From Sphaerospermopsis torques-reginae ITEP-024 (GTDB taxonomy: Bacteria > Cyanobacteriota > Cyanobacteriia > Cyanobacteriales > Nostocaceae), in NCBI RefSeq assembly GCF_019598945.1, contig NZ_CP080598.1, positions 5,022,001 through 5,086,000 of the forward strand: 64,000 nucleotides of DNA. Direction: 5' to 3'. Positions 51,939 to 59,528 of this stretch are shown one piece after another. Positions within the stretch are counted from its first letter, which is position 1. Each line of letters begins with the position of its first letter. Below the pieces are notes generated by a model. It was not told the DNA's origin, searched no databases, and saw only the letters and a program-made list of their open reading frames with translations. A program made the translations under genes and the position numbers.

Positions 51939-53141
51939 GTGTCGAAAAAAAGTTTAGCAAGTTTATCTGCTGCTGATATTTCTGGAAAACGCGCTTTAGT
52001 ACGGGTTGATTTTAATGTGCCTGTGGATGATCAAGGCAATATTACTGATGATACTCGGATTCGGGCGGCGCTACCAACTATCCAAGATTTGACCCAAAAG
52101 GGTGCTAAGGTGATTTTAACAAGCCATTTCGGTCGTCCCAAGGGTGTAGATGAAAAATTGCGTTTAACTCCGGTTGCTAAACGTCTTTCTGAGTTGTTGG
52201 GACAGGAAGTTATCAAAACTGATGACTGTATTGGTGATGATGTTGCTGCTAAAGTTGCAGCTTTGGACAATGGCCAAGTGTTGCTGTTAGAAAATGTGCG
52301 CTTCTACAAGGAAGAAGAAAAGAATGAACCGGAATTTGCTCAAAAATTGGCAGCAAACGCTGATTTTTATGTAAACGATGCTTTTGGAACTGCACACCGC
52401 GCTCACGCTTCTACTGAAGGTGTAACTAAGTTTTTAAGCCCTTCTGTAGCTGGTTATTTGGTTGAGAAGGAATTGCAATATTTACAAAGTGCAATTGAAG
52501 TTCCTCAACGTCCTTTAGCTGCTATTATCGGTGGTTCTAAGGTTTCTAGCAAAATTGGTGTGATTGAAACTTTGTTGGAAAAGTGCGATAAGTTGATCAT
52601 CGGTGGTGGAATGATTTTCACATTCTACAAAGCGCGTGGTTTGGATGTTGGTAAGTCTTTGGTGGAAGAAGATAAGTTAGAGTTGGCGAAGTCTTTGGAA
52701 GCTAAAGCTAAGGAACGTGGTGTTACTTTCTTGTTGCCTACTGATATTGTAGCGGCTGATAAGTTTGCGCCTGATGCTAATGCTACTACTGTCAGCATTG
52801 AAAATATCCCTGCTGATGGTATGGGTTTGGATATTGGTCCTGACTCTGTGAAGGTTTTCCAAGCAGCTTTGGCTGATTGTAAGACTGTAATCTGGAATGG
52901 TCCTATGGGTGTGTTTGAGTTTGATAAATTTGCTGTGGGTACTGAGGCGATCGCTCATACTCTAGCAGAAATTGGCAAAACCGGCGCAATTACCATTATC
53001 GGTGGTGGTGATTCCGTGGCCGCTGTGGAAAAAGTAGGTTTGGCTGATCAAATGAGCCACATTTCTACTGGTGGTGGTGCTAGTTTGGAGTTGTTGGAAG
53101 GTAAGGTTTTACCTGGTATTGCAGCTTTGGATGAAGCGTAA
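51939..53141 (+). CDS. pgk: Phosphoglycerate kinase
   Basis: PGK interconverts 1,3-bisphosphoglycerate and 3-phosphoglycerate in the Calvin cycle and glycolysis. The 400-residue protein has [49 protein letters not shown] and the ATP loop [15 protein letters not shown] prefer GTG at 51939 (MSKKSLASL), nine bases after AGGAGA; TTG at 51933 is too close to that site. Its 3' part has a decayed copy at 57097-57146. Confidence 0.97.
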   Translation: MSKKSLASLSAADISGKRALVRVDFNVPVDDQGNITDDTRIRAALPTIQDLTQKGAKVILTSHFGRPKGVDEKLRLTPVAKRLSELLGQEVIKTDDCIGDDVAAKVAALDNGQVLLLENVRFYKEEEKNEPEFAQKLAANADFYVNDAFGTAHRAHASTEGVTKFLSPSVAGYLVEKELQYLQSAIEVPQRPLAAIIGGSKVSSKIGVIETLLEKCDKLIIGGGMIFTFYKARGLDVGKSLVEEDKLELAKSLEAKAKERGVTFLLPTDIVAADKFAPDANATTVSIENIPADGMGLDIGPDSVKVFQAALADCKTVIWNGPMGVFEFDKFAVGTEAIAHTLAEIGKTGAITIIGGGDSVAAVEKVGLADQMSHISTGGGASLELLEGKVLPGIAALDEA

Positions 53142-53148
53142 TTAAAAG

Positions 53149-53182
53149 TATGAAGGATGAAGTTTTTGGCTTTGTCCTTCAT
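53149..53182. repeat. 34-bp direct repeat with hairpin, copy 1 (after pgk)
   Basis: TATGAAGGATGAAGTTTTTG followed by GCTTTGTCCTTCAT, identical to 54068-54101. ATGAAGGA and TCCTTCAT form an 8-bp stem, so it may be the pgk terminator. The two copies bracket the Uma2 gene and the small gene after it. Confidence 0.85.
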
Positions 53183-53214
53183 CCTCTGCAATTAACCGAA
53201 TTAAGGAAAACAAT

Positions 53215-53799
53215 ATGGAAGTACAAACTCGCATACATACTTATACACCTGAAGAATATTTAGAATTAGAGGAAAAAGCACTTTATAAAAGCGAATATCG
53301 CAATGGAGAAATTATACCTATGACTGGAGGAAGTGGTAATCACAATAAAATTACACTAGCTATTGCTGCTATTTTATTATATGCCCTGAGACGCAAAAAA
53401 TATGAAGTTTTTATGGCAGATATGCGTTTATGGATTCCACAACTAAGACAATATACATATCCTGATGTAATTGTAACTGATGGTCAAGCTAGTTATACAA
53501 GTAAAAATAATACTACTGTGACTAATCCTTTATTAATTGTTGAGGTTTTATCTAAGTCTACGAAAAATTATGATCAAGGTGATAAATTTAATTTTTATCG
53601 TTCCATTCCCCAATTTAAGGAATATGTTTTAGTGGAACAAAATCAATATTTGGTAATGCACTACAGCAAAACTAATGAGGGAGAATGGATTTTTAGAGAG
53701 TATAAATCTGAAGATGATATTGTCAAGTTGCAACATCTTGATTTTGAAATTAGTTTAGTTGACATTTATCAAGATGTTAATTTTGATGATAAAGAATAA
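53215..53799 (+). CDS. Uma2 family (DUF820) endonuclease-like protein, copy 2
   Basis: The 194-residue protein has TYTPEEYLELEEKALYKSEY, RNGEIIPMTGGSGNHNKIT, the catalytic TYPDVIVTDG, and NPLLIVEVLSKSTKNYDQGD (ExK-like E-V-L), the standard Uma2 core. It is the intact relative of the fragment at 59490-59528. Together with the next gene it is bracketed by 34-bp direct repeats, and could have inserted as a unit behind pgk. Confidence 0.9.
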   Translation: MEVQTRIHTYTPEEYLELEEKALYKSEYRNGEIIPMTGGSGNHNKITLAIAAILLYALRRKKYEVFMADMRLWIPQLRQYTYPDVIVTDGQASYTSKNNTTVTNPLLIVEVLSKSTKNYDQGDKFNFYRSIPQFKEYVLVEQNQYLVMHYSKTNEGEWIFREYKSEDDIVKLQHLDFEISLVDIYQDVNFDDKE

Positions 53800-53841
53800 T
53801 ATTAAGTTCGGATAATTACTTAGAATATAAAAGGTCAAATC

Positions 53842-54072
53842 ATGGAAACCCAAGAATTAAAAGCTTTGATTAAGAAGATGGTTAGAGAAGTATTGCAAGA
53901 AAAAAGACTAACACTTTGTAATACTCTGTTCTCATCTAGGAATAATACAGAAAATCAAGAATGGAATCAATTTTCTCTTGAACAGGCCATGAGAGGTTTA
54001 GAAAATGATCATCTTCCCGAATACACAGAAGCGGACATTATAGAAAATGGCAATAGTTGGTCAAAAATATGA
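53842..54072 (+). CDS. Small hypothetical protein downstream of Uma2
   Basis: A 76-residue acidic protein: METQELKALIKKMVREVLQE at the start, then SLEQAMRGLENDHLPEYTEA near the end. The C-terminal block resembles antitoxin-like tails, but no DNA-binding fold can be named. It lies 42 bp after the Uma2 gene, and its stop codon overlaps the second 34-bp direct repeat, so the end of the protein may be set by the repeat. Confidence 0.6.
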   Translation: METQELKALIKKMVREVLQEKRLTLCNTLFSSRNNTENQEWNQFSLEQAMRGLENDHLPEYTEADIIENGNSWSKI

Positions 54073-54101
54073 AGGATGAAGTTTTTGGCTTTGTCCTTCA
54101 T
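54068..54101. repeat. 34-bp direct repeat with hairpin, copy 2
   Basis: Identical to 53149-53182, overlapping the last codons of the gene at 53842-54072. Direct repeats of this length at both ends of a two-gene cassette point to a duplication or insertion event. Confidence 0.85.
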
Positions 54102-54150
54102 TCCATCAAAGTTTAACTATAGATTTACCGTCCAATATTCCATTTTTAAA

Positions 54151-54207
54151 TCAGGAACTTTGTTGAGAAAAAGTCACAATATTAGTATCAAGAATATATC
54201 TGCTCAC
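54151..54207 (-). pseudogene. PIN-domain toxin, N-terminal stub
   Basis: A GTG overlapping the antitoxin stop (GTGA) opens MSRYILDTNIVTFSQQSS and then a stop. ILDTNIV is the first catalytic-Asp motif of VapC-type PIN toxins. The remaining ~110 residues are missing, so the antitoxin at 54204-54518 has lost its toxin. Confidence 0.65.
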
Positions 54208-54518
54208 GCTGTTTTATTCTCCTCTAAAGAAGATTCATAAGCAGCTATTTCTGCATCTAATTCACGGCGATTTTTAGCCATTTCTTCTAAAAATTCATCA
54301 AAAAGCGGATCGTCTTTGAAAATACCATCAAACTGAACAAAAGGATTAGATTTTTCAAAATCTTCGGATAAAATGTGTATGTTTTGAACAATCTCAGTTT
54401 GTTCTATTTTGTGATCTTGATCAAGATTAATCTGATTAATTTTTTCATCAACAATTCTATTAATCAAGGATTCTAAATCCTGTAAAGTCAGTTCGGTAAT
54501 AGACTGATTATTTAGCAT
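54204..54518 (-). CDS. Antitoxin-like protein, paralogue 1 (toxin lost)
   Basis: The 104-residue protein begins MLNNQSITELTLQDLESLIN then RIVDEKINQINLD, the same N-terminus as the proteins at 57947-58168 and 58853-59155. The C-terminus (DGIFKDDPLFDEFLEEMAKN, RRELDAEIAAYESS) resembles tails of VapB-type antitoxins that wrap the toxin. It is directly followed by a stub of a PIN toxin. The upstream DNA contains TTTAATTCTAGCATACTTA, also found upstream of the paralogues, so a shared promoter type is likely. Confidence 0.75.
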   Translation of the reverse strand: MLNNQSITELTLQDLESLINRIVDEKINQINLDQDHKIEQTEIVQNIHILSEDFEKSNPFVQFDGIFKDDPLFDEFLEEMAKNRRELDAEIAAYESSLEENKTA

Positions 54519-54711
54519 TTATGATTTACCTCCAGTGGTAATATCAGGTTTGTTTTAACTACAGTTTATATAATATCAAAATTGTCTGTTAACTAAACAG
54601 GTTTAATTCTAGCATACTTACTGGGGAAAAAATCAGTCAATTGTCAATTTAAGTGTATTTCGTATATATTAGTAGATATTTAATCATAAACGTATCTAGC
54701 ACTGCACAACC

Positions 54712-56790
54712 ATGAATCAGATATGTTGTCTCAACCCAGGGTGTCATAACCCCTCAGTTCCCGAACATACCCAATTCTGTCCTAACTGCAACGTTGATAT
54801 AGTCATATTGAAAAACCGCTATCGTCCGATTAAATCATTAGGTAGTGGCGGATTTGGCAAAACCTATTTAGCGGAAGACATTGACAAACTAAATGAAAAG
54901 TGTGTTATTAAACAATTTGCACCTCAAATCCAAGGAACAGCAGGACTACAAAGAGCCACAGAATTATTTTTACAAGAAGCGCAACAATTACAACAACTCG
55001 GCGAACATTCACAAATCCCTACTCTGTTAGCTTATTTTGAAGAAAATAGCCGTCTGTATTTAGTACAACAATTCATTGACGGTGAAAATTTATTACAAGA
55101 ATTAGAAAACCAGGGAATATTCTCAGAATCAAAAATCCGCGCCTTATTACAAGATTTATTAACAACCTTGAAGGTAGTTCACGAGTATGGCGTAATTCAC
55201 CGAGATATTAAACCAGAAAATATTATGCGTCGTCGTAGTGATGGCAAATTAATATTAATTGATTTTGGTGCGTCAAAACAACTCCAGGGAACAGTTAGAA
55301 CAGGAACATCAATTGGTACTTTTGGTTATGCACCTTTAGAACAAATGCAGGATGGGAAAGTATATCCTGCCAGTGATTTATATAGTTTGGGTGCGACTTG
55401 TCTTCATTTGCTAACAGAAGTTCATCCTTGGGATCTTTGGAAAAAATATGGATACGGTTGGGTGAAAATTTGGCGAGGATATTTAAACCAACCTATTAGT
55501 AAAGAATTAGGTGAGATTTTAGATAAGTTATTAGAAGTGGAATATCAAGATCGTTATCAATCTGCTGAAGAAGTTTTAAAAGATTTAAAAACTTCACAAT
55601 TAACAACTAAAAAAGCTTATCAGTCTTCAAGCAAATCTTCTCAGGTAACATCTCAGCAACAAAAGTCACCATCACAAACATCATCTACTCAAATTAAATC
55701 AAAGCAAAATTCAGTTGTTCAAAAGAGCCGCATTTCTCAGCCAAATAACTCACCTCGGATAATTATGTGGAGTTCCATAGGTATTTTCCTGCTGGGAACA
55801 GTTTTTTTAGGAACTCAATCGGCTCATATTCCAATTATTTGTAAGCCACTGGATAACTGTGCTGTTGATGAAAAGTTTAGTTCGCAATATCAACAAGCAA
55901 AAGATATAGCTGTTACATCTCAAAAGTTGTCAGAAAATGCCAAGAATGTGGAAGAATTACGAGCATCTCAACAGCAGTTACAAGATGCGATCGCTCAATT
56001 AAAAACTATACCACCATCTGCTAAGGTATATGATACTGCCAAAAATGAACTTTCCGATTATCAAAGTCAATTAACCAAGATACAACGTCGTTTAGATAAA
56101 GAAAATCAAGCGATTGACTCCATTAACGAAGCCGAACAACAGGCTAAAGATGCAGATAAACAGATAGGAAAGGCGCAAACGGTTAGTGAATATGAAGCGG
56201 TTAAGGAGAAATGGGATAAGGCACTGGCGATTTTAAATGATATTCCATCTGATACTTTTATCTCAGCAAGGGTTACTAATCTCAAAGAAAGCTATCAATC
56301 AAAAAGGGAAAAAGTAGATGCTAAAATTCGGGAGGTGAAGCCAACACCAACACCATCACCTACACCATCACCTACAGTAACTCTCCCATCAACTCCTTCT
56401 GAACGGACTCCAAGTTTATCAGATACAAAATGGGATTATAGTGTTTTTAATTCTGGTTCTGTAGGAGATTATGCAGCATTTTCGTATAGGATGATCGAAG
56501 AACCTGCATTTAATCAACAGAATCAACAAGTAGAGTGGATTGTTGAATTTTCAATTCCTCCAGAAGCAGAAAGAAGCCCTGCACTGAGAGAGGCTTACTT
56601 AAAACTTGAATTATTGCAACATGGCTTTAGGGCTGAATTTATAGATAGTTCTGGTGTGTTTTTAGGAGCGAAAAACCTTGATAAAGAAGGTCAAGGAGGC
56701 TACAGAAGACGATATACTTTGAGAGTTCCCAATAGTATTTGGGAAAAATGGTCAAAAGTAGCTGTGGTAAAAGTTGTCAGAGACTGGTGA
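54712..56790 (+). CDS. Serine/threonine protein kinase with N-terminal zinc ribbon and C-terminal membrane-linked domain
   Basis: The 692-residue protein starts with a zinc-ribbon-like block (Cys5/6, Cys11, Cys23, Cys26), then a Hanks-type kinase: LGSGGFGKTYLAED (43-56), Lys67 in VIKQF, HRDIKPEN (163-170) and DFGASKQ (184-190). A Gln/Ser-rich linker, one transmembrane helix (about 349-370) and a long coiled coil (390-545) follow, with a Pro/Thr stretch and a C-terminal beta-rich domain. This is a common layout of cyanobacterial kinases. Parts of its gene are duplicated in decayed form at 57367-57478. Confidence 0.92.
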   Translation: MNQICCLNPGCHNPSVPEHTQFCPNCNVDIVILKNRYRPIKSLGSGGFGKTYLAEDIDKLNEKCVIKQFAPQIQGTAGLQRATELFLQEAQQLQQLGEHSQIPTLLAYFEENSRLYLVQQFIDGENLLQELENQGIFSESKIRALLQDLLTTLKVVHEYGVIHRDIKPENIMRRRSDGKLILIDFGASKQLQGTVRTGTSIGTFGYAPLEQMQDGKVYPASDLYSLGATCLHLLTEVHPWDLWKKYGYGWVKIWRGYLNQPISKELGEILDKLLEVEYQDRYQSAEEVLKDLKTSQLTTKKAYQSSSKSSQVTSQQQKSPSQTSSTQIKSKQNSVVQKSRISQPNNSPRIIMWSSIGIFLLGTVFLGTQSAHIPIICKPLDNCAVDEKFSSQYQQAKDIAVTSQKLSENAKNVEELRASQQQLQDAIAQLKTIPPSAKVYDTAKNELSDYQSQLTKIQRRLDKENQAIDSINEAEQQAKDADKQIGKAQTVSEYEAVKEKWDKALAILNDIPSDTFISARVTNLKESYQSKREKVDAKIREVKPTPTPSPTPSPTVTLPSTPSERTPSLSDTKWDYSVFNSGSVGDYAAFSYRMIEEPAFNQQNQQVEWIVEFSIPPEAERSPALREAYLKLELLQHGFRAEFIDSSGVFLGAKNLDKEGQGGYRRRYTLRVPNSIWEKWSKVAVVKVVRDW

Positions 56791-56903
56791 GACTGTTTAT
56801 ATAGAGTTGTAGCAAAATTACTCGAATTTTGGAGGTAATCCAACGAGATTATGTTAATCAGAGTTTCACAATTAATGGCGATTAGTTTACTTTTCTTAGT
56901 TAG

Positions 56904-56965
56904 TAGGGTGTGTCAGTATGAGTAATTTATCGGTATGGTTGGGGTTTATAGCACTGACACACTCC
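56904..56965. mobile_element. 62-bp MITE (TAGGGTGTGTCAGT ends)
   Basis: TAGGGTGTGTCAGT at the left is inverted as ACTGACACACTCCA at the right. Close relative of the elements at 46871-46933 and 57256-57318. Confidence 0.7.
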
Positions 56966-57096
56966 AAGTTGAGATAAAAGTGCTGATTTTCTTATTCAAC
57001 TTTCTAATTCAAGCATAATTGTAGAATATAAAAATAGTCTCATGTCTCTTGATATTAAGTAAATATTTCCATCCTCAAGGAATTGCAGAACTTTGT

Positions 57097-57146
57097 GCGA
57101 TCATACTCTAGCAGAAATCGGCAAAACTGGCGCAACTACGATTGTT
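57097..57146 (+). pseudogene. Fragment of a pgk copy
   Basis: About 50 bp (GCGATCATACTCTAGCAGAA then ATCGGCAAAACTGGCGC...) match pgk around 52947-53000 (TACTCTAGCAGAAATTGGCA), encoding [11 protein letters not shown]. Four bases of the HIP1 site are missing in the copy. No other pgk sequence is near. Confidence 0.7.
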
Positions 57147-57255
57147 CGTAACTTCATATCTTATATGCTGAAAACCTGTAATATTTATTTTTGTGAAATT
57201 CCTAAAACGGAATCCAATCTAATTTATCAATCCATTCTTCACTGTCGGTAGTTAG

Positions 57256-57318
57256 TAGGGTGCGTCAGTGCTATGAACTCTGGCTACAGCAAGAAATTAT
57301 TCATACTGACGCACCCTA
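57256..57318. mobile_element. 63-bp MITE (TAGGGTGCGTCAGT ends)
   Basis: TAGGGTGCGTCAGT (57256-57269) is perfectly inverted as ACTGACGCACCCTA (57305-57318), with 35 bp between. It is the best preserved member of this family in the window. Confidence 0.8.
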
Positions 57319-57366
57319 CATTTAGAATGTTTTTTCATAGGGAATTTACAACTTCCGAAATAAATG

Positions 57367-57478
57367 CGCTCAATTAAAAAATATACCAATATCTGCGAGA
57401 ACTGAATATTCAACTTCGTATAAGATGATCAAAGGACCTTCATTTAATCAAAAGAATCAACAAGTAGAGTGGATCTTT
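57367..57478 (+). pseudogene. Two joined fragments of a Ser/Thr kinase copy
   Basis: GCGCTCAATTAAAAAATATA (near 57367) matches the kinase gene at 55987-56025, and AAGATGATCAAAGGACCTTC with AATCAACAAGTAGAGTGGAT (57422-57471) matches 56487-56540. About 470 bp of the parent between them are missing. It is a remnant of a second kinase copy. Confidence 0.75.
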
Positions 57479-57515
57479 GATGAGAAAATAAATTGTTTTG
57501 AGCGATCGCTCATAT

Positions 57516-57950
57516 TTAAATCCAATCTTTTATCAGTTGAATATTTTGTATTTTTGGATAAATAGCATTGTACAATTTTGCATCAGCAGTGATAAATTTA
57601 CAGTTTTCTCTAATGCTTAAAGCTAGGTAAAGGCTATCGTAGACAGTTCTTTGATAATTCACTGCAAACTGATAGGCATCTTTTAATAATTCATCGGCAG
57701 GAAATATTTTTAATTGTATTTGTTGAAATAAATCAATTATTATCTCAGCGTCCTGATTTGTTAAACCTTGAAATCGCTGTATTTTCCAGACAATATTACC
57801 AATTTCTGCATAAATTAAGTCTGGAGCAATCAAGGTAATTTGTTGTGATTGATAAGCATCAAGAATTTTATTTGCCTCTAATGAATAATCTTGAGCAATA
57901 AACCATTTAATGGCTACACTACTATCAATGACAACTTTATCTGTGATCAT
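57516..57950 (-). CDS. PIN-domain ribonuclease toxin (VapC-like)
   Basis: A 144-residue PIN domain with all acidic positions: VVIDSSVAIKW (first Asp), DLIYAEIGNIV (Glu), TVYDSLYLALS (Asp) and ITADAKLYN (last Asp). VapC toxins cleave specific tRNA or rRNA sites until bound by their antitoxin. Its ATG overlaps the stop of the antitoxin gene upstream by four bases (ATGA), the usual translational coupling. Confidence 0.88.
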   Translation of the reverse strand: MITDKVVIDSSVAIKWFIAQDYSLEANKILDAYQSQQITLIAPDLIYAEIGNIVWKIQRFQGLTNQDAEIIIDLFQQIQLKIFPADELLKDAYQFAVNYQRTVYDSLYLALSIRENCKFITADAKLYNAIYPKIQNIQLIKDWI

Positions 57951-58168
57951 CTGTCTCTATCTTCTTGTAATAATTCTGTCAAATCAGAAAATTCACCATA
58001 TTTTTGCTTTAAGCTTTCTTGAAAAATATGTATGTTTTTAACAAGTTCAGACTGTTCTATTTTGTTATGTTTAGCGAAATTTATTTGATTAATTTTTTCA
58101 TCAACAATTCTATTAATTAAGGATTCTAAATCCTGTAAAGTCATTTCGGTAATAGACTGGTTTAGCAT
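57947..58168 (-). CDS. Antitoxin-like protein, paralogue 2 (cognate of the PIN toxin)
   Basis: The 73-residue protein starts MLNQSITEMTLQDLESLINR and IVDEKINQINFAKHN, then QESLKQKYGEFSDLTELLQE. It is shorter than its two paralogues and has a different C-terminus, which fits pairing with a different toxin. Stop and PIN start overlap by four bases. Upstream CTAAACTGAGCTTTATTGTAG-like DNA resembles the upstream region of paralogue 3. Confidence 0.82.
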   Translation of the reverse strand: MLNQSITEMTLQDLESLINRIVDEKINQINFAKHNKIEQSELVKNIHIFQESLKQKYGEFSDLTELLQEDRDR

Positions 58169-58208
58169 ATTTGATCTACCTCCAGTAGTAATATCAATTT
58201 CTTTTAAG

Positions 58209-58457
58209 CTAGAATTGAACTAAACTGAGCTTTATTGTAGCATACATTCGTATTAGGAAAAATTCATAAAATGTTTGGTATGTTACCAATAACCGTTGAA
58301 ATACTTCCAGATAACGCAGGAGTTCTGGATCTAGTGTTCCTAGAGGGGGAGCATCTGGATCACCCACACGAACTATATCTATTGCTGGGTTAAGACGCAA
58401 AACAGCAAACTTTATCTTTGGTGACAAATTTTCATCGAGTAAGAAACGGATCTTCAT
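58209..58457 (-). CDS. DUF5615 PIN-like toxin, C-terminally truncated
   Basis: The first 60 residues are a typical DUF5615 PIN-like protein: MKIRFLLDENLSPKIKFAVL, RVGDPDAPPLGTLDPELLRY and FQRLLVT. After LLVT, where a normal member continues with an Asp/Asn-Arg motif, the frame runs into the promoter region of the next antitoxin and ends IKLSLVQF. So about 35 residues have been replaced and activity is doubtful. Overlaps the DUF433 gene by four bases. Confidence 0.75.
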   Translation of the reverse strand: MKIRFLLDENLSPKIKFAVLRLNPAIDIVRVGDPDAPPLGTLDPELLRYLEVFQRLLVTYQTFYEFFLIRMYATIKLSLVQF

Positions 58458-58786
58458 ACAAGATTAAGCCGCTCCTGTTCTCGTTGTGCCTTTATTGCTC
58501 TCAAACGCTGTATCATAGGTGAAGGATTAGCCGCAGCTTCTTGATAACGCTGTTCTCGCCACCTAGCCAAACGCAACATATAAGCATCTATTTCCGCACG
58601 ATTATGGAGATAGTAGGTAATCGTAGCATGAATTTTTTCTAAATTCAGTGATGGCAACTCTTCCAGAATTTGTTCAGGTGTAAACCCTTGGAAGTAATAA
58701 TCAATCACATCATCAATACCAATTCTATGCCCCTTAATACGGATATCGTCTGGATCTAAAAATTCAAAATAATCCTCTAGTTGCAT
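58454..58786 (-). CDS. DUF433 antitoxin
   Basis: The 110-residue DUF433 protein (PDDIRIKGHRIGIDDVIDYY, FQGFTPEQILEELPSLNLEK, IHATITYYLHNRAEIDAYML) is the usual partner of DUF5615 PIN-like toxins; DUF433 has a winged-helix-like fold that probably represses its own promoter. The order antitoxin then toxin with a four-base overlap is standard. A longer C-terminal tail (MIQRLRAIKAQREQERLNLV) is rich in Arg/Glu. Confidence 0.85.
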   Translation of the reverse strand: MQLEDYFEFLDPDDIRIKGHRIGIDDVIDYYFQGFTPEQILEELPSLNLEKIHATITYYLHNRAEIDAYMLRLARWREQRYQEAAANPSPMIQRLRAIKAQREQERLNLV

Positions 58787-58852
58787 AATTTCACCTTTAT
58801 ACTTGAGATTAGTTTAGTGGACATTTGATTTTCAAAATCAAGAATATCAGTT

Positions 58853-59155
58853 TTATTCGTCATTTTCACCTATTTCTCCATCTAATTCACGGCGATTTTT
58901 AGCCATTTCTTCAACAAAATCATCAAAGAAAGGATCGTCTTTAAAAATACCATCAGATTGAACTAATGGATGAAAATCTTTTAAAATTTCTTCACCGACA
59001 CTTATAGCAGCATCAGTTGTCAATGATGCGACAATATTTTTCTCCATGTTGTTTTTAGCAACATTAATCTGATTAATTTTTTGATCAACAATTCTATCAA
59101 TCAATGATTCTAAATCTTGTAAAGTAATTTCGGTAATAGATTGATTGTTTAGCAT
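58853..59155 (-). CDS. Antitoxin-like protein, paralogue 3 (toxin lost)
   Basis: ATG 59155 gives 100 residues starting MLNNQSITEITLQDLESLID and RIVDQKINQINVAKNN, closely matching paralogue 1, including DGIFKDDPFFDDFVEEMAKN at the C-terminal side. An overlapping ATG (inside AATGACGAATAA) opens MTNKTDILDFENQMSTKLIS and stops soon after, perhaps a ruined PIN N-terminus. No toxin remains. Confidence 0.75.
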   Translation of the reverse strand: MLNNQSITEITLQDLESLIDRIVDQKINQINVAKNNMEKNIVASLTTDAAISVGEEILKDFHPLVQSDGIFKDDPFFDDFVEEMAKNRRELDGEIGENDE

Positions 59156-59265
59156 TTTTTCAATCTCCATAAATAGTATTTGTGAAAAAAGCAACTAAAC
59201 TTGGCTTTATTTTAGCATACATCCTTACAAAAGCCTAAACCCTCTAGAACACCGATTCATTAATC

Positions 59266-59338
59266 GTAAGGGCGAAGCATTAGGACAGAATATCAATGGT
59301 TTCAGTGATAGGTTATCACCCGAATGCTTCGCCCCTAC
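59266..59338. mobile_element. 73-bp MITE (GTAAGGGCGAAGCATT ends)
   Basis: GTAAGGGCGAAGCATT is inverted as AATGCTTCGCCCCTAC at the right end. Same family and length as 37663-37735. Confidence 0.75.
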
Positions 59339-59443
59339 AAGGTAAAAACAGATTACCTAGCATTACTGAATCGACGTTCTAGTAGTATTCAAAAACTTAT
59401 TAGATATCTCCGAAAATTAAATATGCGTAATTTGAAACCCTTG

Positions 59444-59471
59444 GTAGGGACAATTCATGAATTGTCCCTAC
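59444..59471. repeat. 28-bp perfect palindrome
   Basis: GTAGGGACAATTCA is followed directly by its exact inverse TGAATTGTCCCTAC, with no loop. A near copy occurs at 39461-39488. Confidence 0.85.
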
Positions 59472-59489
59472 ATCTTTTTCAGAGAGTTC

Positions 59490-59528
59490 TCATATACTTA
59501 TCCTGATGTCATAGTGACTGATGGTAAT
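59490..59528 (+). pseudogene. Fragment of a Uma2 gene
   Basis: The plus strand encodes YTYPDVIVTDGN, identical in 11 of 12 residues to the catalytic block of the Uma2 gene at 53215-53799 (YTYPDVIVTDGQ). Only about 40 bp remain. The last codons of the NYN-LOTUS gene on the other strand run into it. Confidence 0.7.
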
